The notes under the pieces are model-generated. The model was given only the letters and a program-made list of their open reading frames with translations. It was not told the origin of the DNA and ran no database searches. Both the position numbers and the translations under genes were made by a program. DNA of 64,000 nucleotides from Lithobates sylvaticus (lineage: Eukaryota; Chordata; Amphibia; Anura; Ranidae), in assembly GCA_028564925.1 (NCBI GenBank), contig CM053028.1:444838022-444902021 (forward strand). Reading direction: 5' to 3'. Of this stretch, positions 13,249-23,740 are shown one piece after another (within the stretch, counting starts at the first letter, position 1; each line of letters opens with the position of its first letter).

Positions 13249-13626
13249 AGCTTGGGATATTTTTTTTCTAACCTAACCCTGCTATAAAAATTTTCCACAA
13301 CTGTATCCCTGACCTATCTGGTGTGTTCCTTGGCCTTCGTGATGCTGTTTGTTCACTAAGGTTCGCTAACAAACCTTTGAGGGCTTCACAGAACAGCTGT
13401 ATTTATACCGAGATTAAATTACACACAGGTGGACTCCATTTATTAAAGGTGTCTTCGGAATGCAAATGGTTCCATTAGATTTTAGTTAGGGGTATCAGAG
13501 TAAAGTGGGCTGAATAGAAATGAACACCACACTTTTCACATCTTTGTAAAAAAATGAATATGTGGAAAACCATTTATCATTTTCCTTCCACTTCACAAGT
13601 ATGTGCCACTTTGTGTTGGTCTATCA

Positions 13627-13989
13627 CAGGGGTCTTCAAACTTTGTAAACAAAAGGGCCAGTTTACTGTTCGCCAGACTTTAGGGGGGCCAGACTGTGGC
13701 AATTGGAAAATGTCCTGGCATCAGTGGGAGAAAACAATGCCCCATTTTTGGTTTCAATGTCGGGAATTGTACCCCATTGTTGGTGTCATTTGGTGGAAAG
13801 AATAATGCCACATCATTGGTGTCAGAGAGAGGAATTGTGCCCTATCCTTGGGAGAAACTGTGCCCCAATGTGTCAATTGGAGAAAATATGCCCTAATGTT
13901 GGTGACGGAGGGGAATAATTTGCCCCAAGGGCCAGGTAAAAGCAAGCAAAGAGCTGCATCTGGCCCCCGGGCCACAGTTGAGACGACTG
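13627..13989. mobile_element. hAT-type MITE with perfect 8-bp duplication
   Basis: Begins CAGGGGTCTTCAAAC and ends GTTGAGACGACTG. The 8-mer GTCTATCA occurs immediately before (13619-13626) and after (13990-13997), and the Tc1 sequence is otherwise continuous. Interior is a chain of degenerate TGCCCC.TTGTTGG units. Non-coding. Confidence 0.9.
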
Positions 13990-14089
13990 GTCTATCACAT
14001 AAAATCCCAATAAATTACATTTAAGTTTTTGGTTGTAACATGACAAAATGTGGAACATTTCAAGGGGTATGAATACTTTGTCACTGTAC

Positions 14090-14750
14090 ACCCTCCTCAG
14101 TACAGGTCATGCCCAGCTCTGCCCCCAGGTTTTAATGCCAATTTGGCAATGTCCATATGACCTGGGGAGAAGAGTGTGTATGCTATTGCTTCCTCAAGAT
14201 GCTATATACCTGGACCCCTCCCCCAGGCTGTGTCCTTGTGAAGTCCATGGGCTCATTATGACACTTCAGGGGACTAAACAGAGGATTTCAATGCTCCAGG
14301 ATAAGGGCAACTAAAAAACAGAGGGTTGAGGAAAGGGTGGAGAAAAAAAAAAAAAAAAAAAAAAGCACACTACTGTGTATGCCCCCCCCCCCTGCAATTT
14401 GTAGTAAATAAACCACCTTTTTAAACGTAGCCAGTTTTTAAATATTAAACTCTCGTTAATGCTTATCCTGTTTTCCTCTGCCTCGCTGCCATCATCAACA
14501 TGCTAGTAAACAAAAAATAAAAATACTAGGTCTCTGTGCAATGCATGCACATGATGGCTGTGCCATAACAGTGAGTGCAATGCATAGCTTCCTGAAAACA
14601 TCATTGGTCCTCGAGAGCCCTAATGCAAGCAGTGGCCTGGCTCTTGGGGAGGAGTTATGTAAACGGCATAAAACCGTCATAGGTGGGCGTCAGTTTGGAA
14701 GAGTTGTGGTTTCTAGGCAGAGCAGCCCAAGTAGTGAACACATGCGATAC
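14090..14750. other. No gene seen
   Basis: Unique-looking sequence with an A-tract at about 14342-14364 and a C-tract at about 14382. Short frames only. Confidence 0.45.
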
Positions 14751-14754
14751 TAAG

Positions 14755-15053
14755 CCCTTGTTCACACCAATGTAATATATCATGCGATTTGACAGAAAAA
14801 AAAATTAAAAATCGCATGACAAGTCTGAACTGTAACAAGTGACATTAGTTCTTTTCACCCTAGAAGTGTTGGGATGAGGTGATTTGTACCACAACCCAAT
14901 GTGCTAACAGTATTGCATGCAGTATTTTTAGTGCATAGCACCATAATGCGGTGGTGTTAACTGGCACCGTAGGGAACCAGGCAAATGGCCTTGCCATTGG
15001 GACATGCAGTGAGCAACGCATTTCAATGCAAATGATGTGAATGGGCCCTGATG
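14755..15053. mobile_element. TWA-type MITE (GCCCTTGTT-CACAC), decayed
   Basis: TAA precedes GCCCTTGTTCACACC. A plausible opposite end is GTGAATGGGCCC near 15036-15047. The interior contains the ATGCGATTT...AAATCGCAT inverted repeat. Boundaries on the right are approximate. Confidence 0.45.
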
Positions 15054-15790
15054 GTAAGGCTGGAGTTCCGTTTTAAGATGCCTTTTCCCTTTAATCTGGT
15101 TGCAGCTACCTGCTGACATTCCTGGCTAATGCTGTCCAGGGAGTATCAGAATATACCAGGCAGTCACGTCTCACCAGGACACTTTATATGGGACACTGCA
15201 GGCCTACCTCTGACAGGCATCGCTGAGGACACACAGCCAGGTCACATCGCAACATTGCAGTAAAATAATCTCCCCATCACGATCAAATCTCAACAGACAT
15301 TACAACATTCTGCAGCTGACCTCTAATATCCACCACCAAGAAAACAGACAAAGCAACGTCAGAGCACTCCAAACCGAGCACACAGCACTGTCTACGCTGA
15401 ATCAACACACTCACGTCAGGGCCATCAAAGGCACAACACTGACCCCATGACAAGCCAAAGAGACGCCCCCCTTCCCTAAACCTCCCTCCCCAAACTGAAA
15501 GTGACACGGAGGAAAGCGTGAAAAGAAGGATCTAATCAGGTAGAGCAACTAGAACGTCACTAGGCCAAATCTTCCACCAAGAACAATAACAGGAAGCTGA
15601 ATCTGACAAAGAGCCCCTGATGGGGGTACACAGCCCTGAGATTGGGGAATCACAAGCCCCACATGACACATGAAAAAGAAAAAAAAAATACACAAAGGGA
15701 ATATTTGATCTAGCTCACGTCAGTGCAACAGAGAACGTCTGCATAATCTCATTAATTCCACATACTGTTTACAGAAAGCCTTCAAAAGCC
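15054..15790. other. No gene seen
   Basis: CA-rich unique-looking sequence. A 74-codon frame on the - strand (15283-15507) has no recognisable domain and no splice context that would support it. Confidence 0.4.
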
Positions 15791-16335
15791 AAAAACGCTC
15801 AGATCCTACATGGACAAAATCTTTGTCTTCTCACGTGATCAGAAAACATGACCCTCTTGTACTGAATTGGAACTGAACCGTCTCCCTTTAGTTTGTAAGG
15901 CTCCAAGCAATTGTAAATAATAAATCCTGTATAATACTAACCCCTATGGATCAGAGTAGGAACACAAAAGACTACTACATATCAAATCTAATAAAAAGAC
16001 AACATATCCCTCATCCGACTCAGGATCAATCATTATTTATCCCTAATCAATCAATATGGATTAATAAGGTGGACAGCTGGAGTATAAAACCAGATATCTA
16101 ATGGGGGAAAAAAAAAATATGACAGGCTACGGATTTCTCTTGTAGATGGACTTGTGCTTTCTTGTAATTCAATGTAAAAGACTATTTAAGTGGTTGTAAA
16201 CCCGAAAAAAAAAACCTGTAAGACAAAGGCATAATGTTACCTTTCGTATCACCTCCCTTTCCTGATTAGAGTGTAAGCTCTTATAAGCAGCCCCCCCCCC
16301 CCCCCAATCTCTTGTACTGAACTGTACGGTCTGTC
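15790..16335 (+). repeat. L2-type LINE/SINE 3' tail fragments
   Basis: Contains phrases typical of vertebrate L2-like tails: CCTCTTGTACTGAA, AATAATAAATCCTGTATAATACTA and TTAGAGTGTAAGCTCTTATAAGC. Related fragments recur at 16620-16770 and 17886-18228. No reverse transcriptase is readable. Confidence 0.5.
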
Positions 16336-16339
16336 TTTA

Positions 16340-16612
16340 GGCCCCCTTCACAGCTGTGCATTCTGGGACTGTGCGCAAAAACACGTTCCTGAAAAAAGTA
16401 AAGAAAGTGCGCTGTGCTTGCGATGTAATTAATTCGTAATGACACCTCAAATGCATCCAGCAGGCTAGTGTTTTTGTGCACTAAAAACACGCAAAGCTCT
16501 ATAGCTAAAAAGGTTCTGGAGCTTCTTTGGAGTGATTTTCAAGTGAATGGACTGCCATATGCGTAGCAACATGTAAAAAAGGTGCAAAAACACGTTGGGT
16601 GTGAATGGGGCC
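16340..16612. mobile_element. TWA-flanked MITE (GGCCCCCTT-CACAG)
   Basis: TTA precedes GGCCCCCTTCACAG. The right end, reverse-complemented, is GGCCCCATTCACAC and is followed by TTC. Interior is an imperfect palindrome with no gene. Confidence 0.7.
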
Positions 16613-16619
16613 TTCTAGT

Positions 16620-16770
16620 ATAAGGTGCTATAGAATGACCCCAATGGCTCAGAGTATGTAAGCAGATTAATGAACATTATATTGTAAAGCGCTGTGCATA
16701 CTGTTGGTGCTATACAAATCATGTGCAATAATAATGGCGCTTTATAAATACTGGATAATAATAATGGTGC
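16620..16770 (+). repeat. L2-type tail fragment
   Basis: Contains TTGTAAAGCGCTGTGCATACTGTTGG and TATAAATACTGGATAATAATAATGG in the usual order of L2-family 3' ends, with repeated ATAATAATGG. Confidence 0.6.
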
Positions 16771-16910
16771 TATAAAAAAAAAAAAAACCTGTGTAATATT
16801 AAAGAACATTATTCCAAATATGCGATATGGTATAGAACACAAAAGACTACATGTCATCTACAATCAGATCCAATGAAAAAAAGACTATGGGGGTCTTATT
16901 GGGTGGGAGC

Positions 16911-16965
16911 AAATATTTTTTTTTTTTTTTTTTTAATATATATATTTTTTTTTTATATATATATA

Positions 16966-17050
<85 letters not shown>
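16911..17050. repeat. T-tract and (TA)n microsatellite
   Basis: T-rich tract followed by about 45 TA units with one phase shift, abutting the hairpin at 17063. Apparent Tyr/Ile-rich frames on both strands are artefacts. Confidence 0.95.
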
Positions 17051-17054
<4 letters not shown>

Positions 17055-17062
17055 CACACAGG

Positions 17063-17380
17063 ATTGTTTAGGGTTGTCTTCCATATCACAGTTTTGGTAA
17101 ATCTAAAAGAGGTTGTACAATCAGATTGTGTTGTGTGTGTGTAGCATTATTCTTCAGTTGTCCATGGTGAGTTCTGATTAGATGTAAGTGGTTTACATTG
17201 AATATCCTGATGAGGGAAAGAAAATATATGTTTTCTTTCCCTCATCAGGATATGCAATGTAAACCACTTACGTCTAATCAGGAACTCACCATGGACAACT
17301 GAAGAATAATGCTACACACACACACAACCTATTTTAAATTTACCAAAACTGTGATATGGAAGACAACCCTAAACAATGCA
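17063..17380. repeat. Long near-perfect hairpin (foldback) element
   Basis: Arms at 17063-17224 and 17231-17380 are reverse complements with few mismatches and a 6-base loop. The left arm has about 15 extra bases near 17118, and there is a (TG)/(CA) run in both arms. Ends are ATTGTTTAGGGTTG and its complement. There is no coding frame. Such short spacing points to a palindromic MITE or an inverted duplication. Confidence 0.85.
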
Positions 17381-17472
17381 ACCAAATGATATCAGGCAGA
17401 CCTTGTACTATGTAACCGATGGTAGGTCTATATGGGATTGTAGAATCAGATTGTGCAGCGTATGGTCAGCCA

Positions 17473-17737
17473 GAGGGCTCATTCACACAGACATACGCAT
17501 TATTTATACATAAAAGGTTCTTGCTGGTGGAGCTAGAAGATCCTGCGTATAATACACACTTAATTACTCACGGAAAATCTGCTGAGGTGTTATTTTTTGT
17601 TTGCGTGGGGCTAAACTTAGAAAAAGTTGCATGTGTGGGCTCACTGACTACTATAGTGCTGCGTTTAGATGCCTACAAAGACGTATCTGCTGTACACATC
17701 TAAATGCAGCGTTTACCTGCCCGTGTGAATGAGCTCT
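17473..17737. mobile_element. MITE (GGGCTCATT-CACAC end)
   Basis: Left end GGGCTCATTCACAC and right end GTGTGAATGAGCTC are mirror images. The inner part shows further symmetry around GCTGAGG. The target duplication is not certain. Matches the 9+CACAC layout of its relatives. Confidence 0.65.
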
Positions 17738-17885
17738 AAACCATCCAACGAGGAAAAAAAAAAAAAAAGGACCGGCTATGGTTTGTTTCTCCTATTGGTC
17801 GACTTGCGTCTTCTTCCAACATATGTAAACAGATTAGAGTAGGCCAGTCTACTTGTGAATGTTACATTTTTTGCATCACTTCCCT

Positions 17886-18228
17886 GTTAGATTGTAAGCT
17901 CTTATGACCAAGGACCCTTTGAATCTCTTGTACTGTTACTGTCCTGACTGCCTTTCTTTAGTGAACACAACTGGCACTTTATTAAACCTGTATAATAATA
18001 AATACACAGATATAAATCCTTTCTATCCCTTATTAGATTGTAAGCTCTTACGACCAGGGACCCCTTTGAATCTCTTGTACTGTTACTGTCCTGACTGCCT
18101 TTTTTTTTAGTGAACAAAGCTGGCACCCTTTGTATCCCTTCCTTATTAGATTGTAAGCTCTTACGACCAGGGACCCCCCCCTAAACCTCTTGTACTGGAT
18201 CTGTCTCGTCTGCCTTTATTTTGTGGCA
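17886..18228 (+). repeat. Three direct copies of an L2-like tail
   Basis: The block TTAGATTGTAAGCTCTTA-GACCA-GGACCC...CTCTTGTACTG begins near 17886, 18033 and 18149. Spacing of about 147 and 115 bp suggests local duplication of one fragment. Two mirrored short frames arise from this repetition only. Confidence 0.75.
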
Positions 18229-18712
18229 CTCTATTAATCCTTAATAATAGGAAGTAAGGGGGAAGGGTGCATGTAAAGAGCACAGTATGGATGTTTCTGC
18301 CCCCCTTCTAGTTGTATCCTATGACATAGTGATCTCAGGATGTGAGTGTCTCCATTGTATATAGGGAATAGCGCCCACTGAGGCCTGTGTGTAGTAGTGC
18401 TCCTAGCAGGGCCCAGCCATGACCTCCTGTAATAACCCATAGCGGGGTGCAGGCCTCAGCCCGGCCATAGGGGGAGCTGTAAGTCCTTCTCCCCCCTCCA
18501 CCTATTGTATAAGGTCCATACAATACCATATAGTGGCCTTCCTGGCACAGACCCTACACAACCCTTATCACTGCTATGGCACCGAGCCTGTGAGCCCAGG
18601 CCGCCGTAATGAGGCCCTCCCCGGGTACCTCTGTCCGCCGCACTCCCCCCGGTCTCTCCGCTTCCTCTTCGGTTTTTCCTTCTCACCGATCAGCTGAGGA
18701 CGCGCGGCCCCA

Positions 18713-18821
18713 GATCCCTCCGCGCACTACTTTACCGCACCGGATCCTTCCGCTGCTGGGCTCACTTTATTTCCCCCATAACTGCGGCCTAGCCGGGATC
18801 CCTCCGCGGACTACTTTACGG
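18713..18821. repeat. 25-bp direct repeat in the promoter
   Basis: GATCCCTCCGCGCACTAC and GATCCCTCCGCGGACTAC begin 84 bp apart and continue as TTTACCG and TTTACGG. Two or so differences over 25 bp imply duplication or a shared protein-binding module. Confidence 0.75.
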
Positions 18822-19257
18822 GAAAAAGGGGGAAACGCAGATTCACCGGGAGCGCTCGGGCGGCTGTGGCCTGTACGTGGAGCGGCTCATAGGGCCTCTC
18901 GCCCTCTCTGGATGACGTGCTCAGCGAATGTGGCGTCCGTTGGCCTCGGCCAGATGCCTTTTTATGTAACGCCTCTTTTACTGCCGTCGGTTTTCTCTAA
19001 GCACAGCTTGTCGGGATGAGTTGTGGGTCCCCACAGGACCTCTCGGCAGGCCGAGCCCGGTTTATTTCCGCCAGGGTCACCGTGTCTCCCCCGGACGGTT
19101 ATTACACGCTGTGCCGCTCTGTGAGCTCCCCGGACGAACTGTTAGGCATCCAGTGCTTATTGTTCGGGGATGTATGTGAGGCGGAGGGATCTGTGGAAGC
19201 TAGGCCCCGCCTCCCACAGCGCGCACGGATCCCTCAGGGAAGGGGTAATCCGCCTTG

Positions 19258-19271
19258 GTTACCCTAGCAAC
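19258..19271 (+). promoter_or_regulatory. X-box (RFX binding site) upstream of FBXO36
   Basis: GTTACCCTAGCAAC fits the RFX consensus GTNRCC-N2-RGYAAC at every defined position. It ends 17 nt before the FBXO36 ATG, inside the CpG island. X-boxes this close to a start codon are typical of RFX-driven, often ciliary, genes. Binding itself is inferred. Confidence 0.7.
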
Positions 19272-19288
19272 CGCGTGAGCGTCTCAAG

Positions 19289-19384
19289 ATGACTGCGCTG
19301 TTGCCAGAGATGCTGTACCAGTGTGACGGACAAGCTCCGGCGCCGAGCAAGGACTTCTATCAGCTGCAGGTCACTCGCAGCGAG
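19289..19384 (+). CDS. fbxo36: FBXO36 exon 1 (F-box only protein 36, N-terminus)
   Basis: Encodes the first 32 residues of F-box protein 36, a putative substrate-recognition subunit of SCF ubiquitin ligases whose targets are not established. The signature PSKDFYQLQVTRSE matches vertebrate FBXO36 (PSKDYYQLLVTRSQ in human), and the exon length equals the human one. The ATG has A at -3 and is the first ATG after the X-box. The exon closes at codon phase 0 on GAG before donor GTGGGT. It continues with exon 2 at 57173, giving a 37.8 kb intron packed with transposons. The gene is partial here because the F-box and C-terminus lie beyond the window. Translation past 19384 reads intron. Confidence 0.93.
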
Positions 19385-19950
19385 GTGGGTACGGGGCGCT
19401 CCGGGGTCGTGTTGTGTCACCGGGAAGTGCGGGCAGGTTGTCGCAAGGGATTGGAGTGTGTCTGTGAGAAGCGCTGCGCGTGACACAGCGAGGGCGGGGC
19501 CTAAGATATCTGTGTACGAAATAGGAACGGAGCTGTTACTGGCAGTTTATGGAATAGGGGCGGGGCTAGTGATATCCGTGTGCTGAATAGGGTCTTAGCG
19601 TGAGGGGACATGGGGTGGAGCTAATCCTGGCAGGGTACAGAATGGGGGCGGAGCTAAGAGTGCAGCGTAGGAGATGGATGCGAGGCTAAAGGGTTGAGTG
19701 CGCGGATAAGGGCGGGGCTAACTGTGGGCGTGTACTTAGTTGGGTGCGGAAGTGTACGGAATGGGGGCGGAGCTACCACTGTAACCACCAGTGCAGAGGC
19801 AGATCTGAGCTCTATTATAGCAAAACAAAGTCTCTGTATATGTGCTGTGTATGTAGATGAGGAATATGCATGCTCCCCACTGATTTCACAATAGATGCAC
19901 ATACAAAGGGGACAGCCATGGTGTGTACAAAGCATTTCCCTGGCCTTTAA

Positions 19951-21026
19951 CCACTTAAGGACCGAGCCTCTTTCTGAGATTTGTTGTTTACAAGTTAAAA
20001 ACTGTTTTTTTTTGCCAGTAAATTACGTAGAACCACCAAATATTATACACTTTTGTTTCTAACACCCTAGAGAATAAAATAGCGGTCGTTGCAATAATTT
20101 CTGTCACACTGTATTTGCACAGCGGTCTTACAAGCGCACTTTTTTTTTTGGAAAAAATACACATTTTGAATTAAAAAATAAGACAACAGTAAAGTTAGCC
20201 CAATTTTTTTTTTTATATTGTGAAAGATAATGTTATGCCGAGTAAATTGATACCCAACATGCCACGCTTCAAAATTGCCCCCGCTCGTGGAATGGTGACA
20301 AATTTTTCCCCTTAAAAATCTCCATAGGCGACGTTTAAAAAATTCTATAGGTTGCATGTTTTGAGTTACAGAGAAGGTCTAGGGCCCTCACATGTGTGGT
20401 TTGAATACCGTTTTCATATGCGGGCGCTACTCACGTATGCGTTCACTTCTGCACACAAGCTCGTCGGGATGGGGCGCGTTTAAAAAAAGTTTACATTTAT
20501 TTTACCTTTTTATTAAATTTTTTTCCACTGTTTTAAAAAGTAAATAGAAATGTGTCACTTTTATTCCTATTACAAGGAATGTAAACATCCCTTGTAATAG
20601 AAAAAAAAAAGCATGACAGTACCTCTTAAATATGAGATCTAGGGTCAAAAAGACCTCACATCTCATATTTACACTAAAATGCAATTAAAAAAAAAAAAAT
20701 TGCTATGGGCGGAAGTGACGTTTTGACGTCACTTCGGCCCTGCATTGTTATGGAGACGAGTGGGGTTCATCTTCCCCCTCACTCGTCTCCATACCCATCA
20801 AGGGTGAAGATCCGATCGCCTCCGCCGCTGCCGACAGCTCTGGTAAGCGGCGGAGGGCACCGGAGCGGCGGGAGGGGGGAATCCGCCACAGAGACCACTT
20901 TTATCTGAAACCGGACCGCTCACTGAAGAAGAGGATGCCGGGGTTATGGCAGCTAGGTGCTGCCATACCAACGATATTCCTCTTCAAAGTACCGACGTAT
21001 AACGACGGTGGGCGGTCCAGAAGTGG
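19951..21026 (+). mobile_element. CCACTT-ended TTAA-type element
   Basis: TTAA at 19947-19950 precedes CCACTTAAGGACC. The right end is GGTCCAGAAGTGG, with a mutated flank. The order of interior blocks (TTACGTAGAACC, CTCCATAGGCGACG, CACATGTGTGG, TACAAGGAATG) matches 46677 onward and, reversed, 5836-6783. Non-coding; nonautonomous piggyBac-like element inferred. Confidence 0.75.
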
Positions 21027-21029
21027 CAG

Positions 21030-21665
21030 AGCCACTTTTGTGTTTTTTTGCTTGAAGATTACATAAAACCCCCAAACACATGCATTTACCTTCATATGGT
21101 AAAAGTATCCAAAAAAAATAGTAAACATGTTATAATTCCCTGCTGTGTGCAATAGTTTTGCAAAAAGCATTCCTGATCCTCCTCTTCTCGGGTCCCCTGC
21201 CGGCACTCCTGGCTCCCCCCCCCCCTGCCAAGCTCCCCCATAGCAAGTGGCACTCGTGTTCTTGTTTGTCAGCCAAATCTGTGTATCCATTGACACAGAG
21301 TGTGGCTCAGCTCTGCTCCCTCCTCACGGGCTGTGATTGACAGCAGCAGGAGCCAATGGCTGCCTTTCTGTCCAATGAGGAAAGAGACCCGGGAGAGCTG
21401 ATATTTTCGTGCACATTGCTGGATCGAGATCAGGCTCCGGTAAGTATAAGGTGGTGGGGGGGGAGGGGGTCTGATAGAAGAATGTTTTTTTACCTTAATG
21501 TTTAGAATGCAATAAAGGATAAGTTCACTTTTATAAAAATAAATAAATGCACATTTTTTTACAGGTAAAAAAATATGCATTTATTTTTTATTTTTGCAGG
21601 AGCCTGGAAAGCATTGCACCAGTGATCAGCAGATCACTGATGCCATGCAGGTCTCCTGCACATTG
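21030..21665. repeat. Diverged TTAA-type repeat debris
   Basis: Includes AAAGGATAAGTTCACTTTT and its neighbour TGCATTTATTTTTTA, which recall TTAA-flanked MITEs elsewhere, and a G-tract near 21456. Element ends cannot be fixed and no gene is seen. Confidence 0.35.
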
Positions 21666-21668
21666 TAA

Positions 21669-22078
21669 TGCCGCATACACACAAGTAGATTTTCCGTAGG
21701 AAAAAATCTTGGATGGTTTTTCCGACGGAATTCCGCTCAAGCTTGGCTTGCATACACACGGTCACACAAAAGTTCTCGGAACTTTAGACTGTCAAGAATG
21801 CCCTGAATTACAACACTATGACGAGTCGAGAAAATGAAGTTCAATGCATCCGAGCATGCATCGAATTGTTTCCGAGCATGTGTGGGAATTTTACGCGTCG
21901 GAATTGCTACAGACGATCGGAATTTCTGATCAAAACTTTTTCCGACCGAAAAATTGAGAACCTGCTCTCAATATTTTGCTGGCTGGAAAGTCCGATGGAG
22001 CATACACACGGTCGCTTTTTCTGACCAAAAGCTCATCGGACTTTTGCTGGCAGAATTTCCGATCGTGTGTACGCGGCA
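21669..22078. mobile_element. TWA-flanked MITE (TGCCGCATA-CACAC)
   Basis: TAA precedes TGCCGCATACACAC. The right end reverse-complements to TGCCGCGTACACAC, followed by TCA. The interior contains paired tracts such as TTTTCCGA/TCGGACTTTT. Non-coding. Confidence 0.8.
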
Positions 22079-22329
22079 TCAGTGTATGGGCTCACATAAG
22101 CCGATACTCCCTGACAGGAAGACTCACTGAACTACCATGGCGATGCACAGAACTGTGGTAGACTGCGGCTAAGTATGTCGGGGCTTGTAGTTCATTCAGA
22201 CACACATAGCTATGTGTTGGAATGACGCAGGCGTGTGGGCAGAGCCCCTCACTGCCACGCTGTTTTTCAAACAGTGGCAGCTAGTATGTGGAGCTTCTCC
22301 CCATACTGCTGTCACAGGGAGGGGATCCA

Positions 22330-22790
22330 AACGTACTAGAAAACAACAAAAACAAGAGAAGGGCACACTGACTTAGTGCAATCCACTATAAACATTTATT
22401 AAAGAATAAAAAGTGATATACAACATACGTTTGTGAGTATGTTGTGTATGCACGTCAAAACATAATGTGAACAAGACGCCTCTAGGACTGCTGAAACGCT
22501 CCAGAGATGCAAGTAGACCAGAAGGCGTCCGTGAAGGCAAGGCTGATGCGTTTCGAGGGAAAACTCTCTTGCTCAGAGCCAAAAGAGCAAATGACCCACC
22601 ATACATTTAGATATGTTTAGGTACACAATCAGGGCCGCCCTCATTAGTAGGCCCCACCCCTCATACATCACTGGTGGTGCGTGTCCCTCCAGGATCCAAT
22701 CTCAGATTGGCATCCTCCCTCTGTGACAGGAATGGCAGCAAATAACATATAGCGTGCAATATAACAAACATAGTAGTACATACATAAATT
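22330..22790. repeat. Unclassified dispersed-repeat-like sequence
   Basis: Includes GATGCGTTTCGAGGGAAAACTCTC followed by TTGCTCAGAGCC, a phrase I associate with dispersed amphibian repeats, and an inverted ACATACGTTTGTGAGTATGTTGT. Family not identified. Confidence 0.35.
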
Positions 22791-23156
22791 CATACATACA
22801 GTGAGGGAAAAAAGTATTTGATCGTCCTGCTGATTTTGCACATTTGCCCACTGACAAAAAAATGATCAGTCTATTATTTTAATTGTAGGTTTATTTTAAC
22901 AGGGAGAGACAGAATAACAACAAAAATATCCAGAAAAACGCATTTATAAAAAGTTATAAATTGATTTGCATTTTAATGAGTGAAATAAGTATTTGATCCC
23001 CTATTAGTCAGCAAGATTTCTGGCTCCCAGGTGTCTTCTATACAGGTAACGAGCTGAGATTATGAGCACTCTTAAAGGGAGTGCTCCTAATCTCAGCTTG
23101 TTATCTGTATAAAACACACCTGTCCACAGAATCAATCAGATTCCAATCTCTCCACC

Positions 23157-23728
23157 ATGGCCAAGACCAAAGAGCTGTCCAAAGATGTCGGGGACAAGAT
23201 TGTAGACCTACAAAATGCTGGAATGGGCTACAAGACCATCGCCAAGCAGCTTGGTAAGAGTGTGACAACAGTTGGTGCCATAATTTTCAAATGGAAGAAA
23301 CACAAAATAAGTGTCAATCTCCCTCAGTCTGGGGCTCCATGCAAGATCTCACCTTGTGGAGTTTCAATAATAATGAGGACAGTGCGGAATCAGCCCAGAA
23401 CTACACGAGAGGATCTTGTCAATGATCTCAAGGCAGCTGGGACCATAGTCACCAAGAAAACAATTGGTAACACACTATGCCGTGAAGGACAGAAATCCTG
23501 TGGCACCCGCAAGGTCCCCCTACTCAAGAAAGCACATGTACAGGCCCATCTGAAGTTTGCTAATGAACATCTGAATGATTCAGAGGAGAACTGTGTGAAA
23601 GTGTTGTGGGAAGATGAGACCAAAACCGAGCTCTTTGGCATCAACTTAACTCGTGTGTTTGGCGGAGGAGGAATGCTGCCTATGACCCCAAAAACACCAT
23701 CCCCACAGTCAAACATTGAGGTGGAAAC
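23157..23728 (+). CDS. Tc1 transposase, N-terminal part (disrupted)
   Basis: Starts [11 protein letters not shown], the standard start of this Tc1 group. Residues about 10-60 form a paired-like helix-turn-helix ([21 protein letters not shown]), which binds the terminal repeats. Residues 60-115 are a second DNA-binding domain. [11 protein letters not shown] near residue 160 carries the first catalytic aspartate of the DDE triad. Recognisable homology stops just before the G tract at 23741; the open frame runs on to 23828 only through poly-Gly. The rest of the catalytic domain is in a separate stretch (23869-24190). Inactive unless an intact copy elsewhere supplies enzyme. Confidence 0.85.
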
Positions 23729-23738
23729 ATTGTTTTTT

Positions 23739-23740
<2 letters not shown>

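Larger units (their letters stand above)
11525..14086 (-). mobile_element. Tc1-type transposon carrying three nested short elements
   Basis: Outer ends are CAGTGCC...AAAAGTATTCATATCCCTTG and GGGGTATGAATACTTTGTCACTG, with TA on the right and a mutated TA (GT) on the left. The reverse strand is a vertebrate Tc1 transposase. A helix-turn-helix part (NISRSTVQSTIGKW) survives at 13045-13248, and the conserved catalytic-domain segment around 12420-12480 is readable in the reverse complement. Insertions at 11966, 12687 and 13627 split it. No intact frame remains. Confidence 0.9.
18560..19770. promoter_or_regulatory. CpG island with FBXO36 start and inferred divergent TRIP12 start
   Basis: The only long CpG-dense stretch in the window, with no TATA box seen. 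FBXO36 exon 1 starts inside it on the + strand. In mammals FBXO36 and TRIP12 are head-to-head, so the left part should hold the noncoding TRIP12 first exon on the - strand. A weak donor-like GGTACCC on that strand lies near 18625, but no TRIP12 coding is visible. Motifs present: TGACGTG at 18914 (ATF/CREB half-site), a 25-bp direct repeat (18713-18737 and 18797-18821) and the X-box at 19258. Confidence 0.7.

Noticed and set aside
16851-17144. Tyr/Ile-rich frames on both strands
   Set aside because: They come from the T-tract and (TA)n repeat and occur in mirrored form on both strands.
18901-18925. Full CREB palindrome
   Set aside because: Only the half-site TGACGTG is present, which is common by chance in CpG islands.
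18609-19019. 136-codon + strand frame in the CpG island
   Set aside because: High GC lengthens frames by chance. It lacks domains, lies upstream of the FBXO36 start and overlaps the promoter repeat. It is more likely promoter or 5' noncoding DNA.
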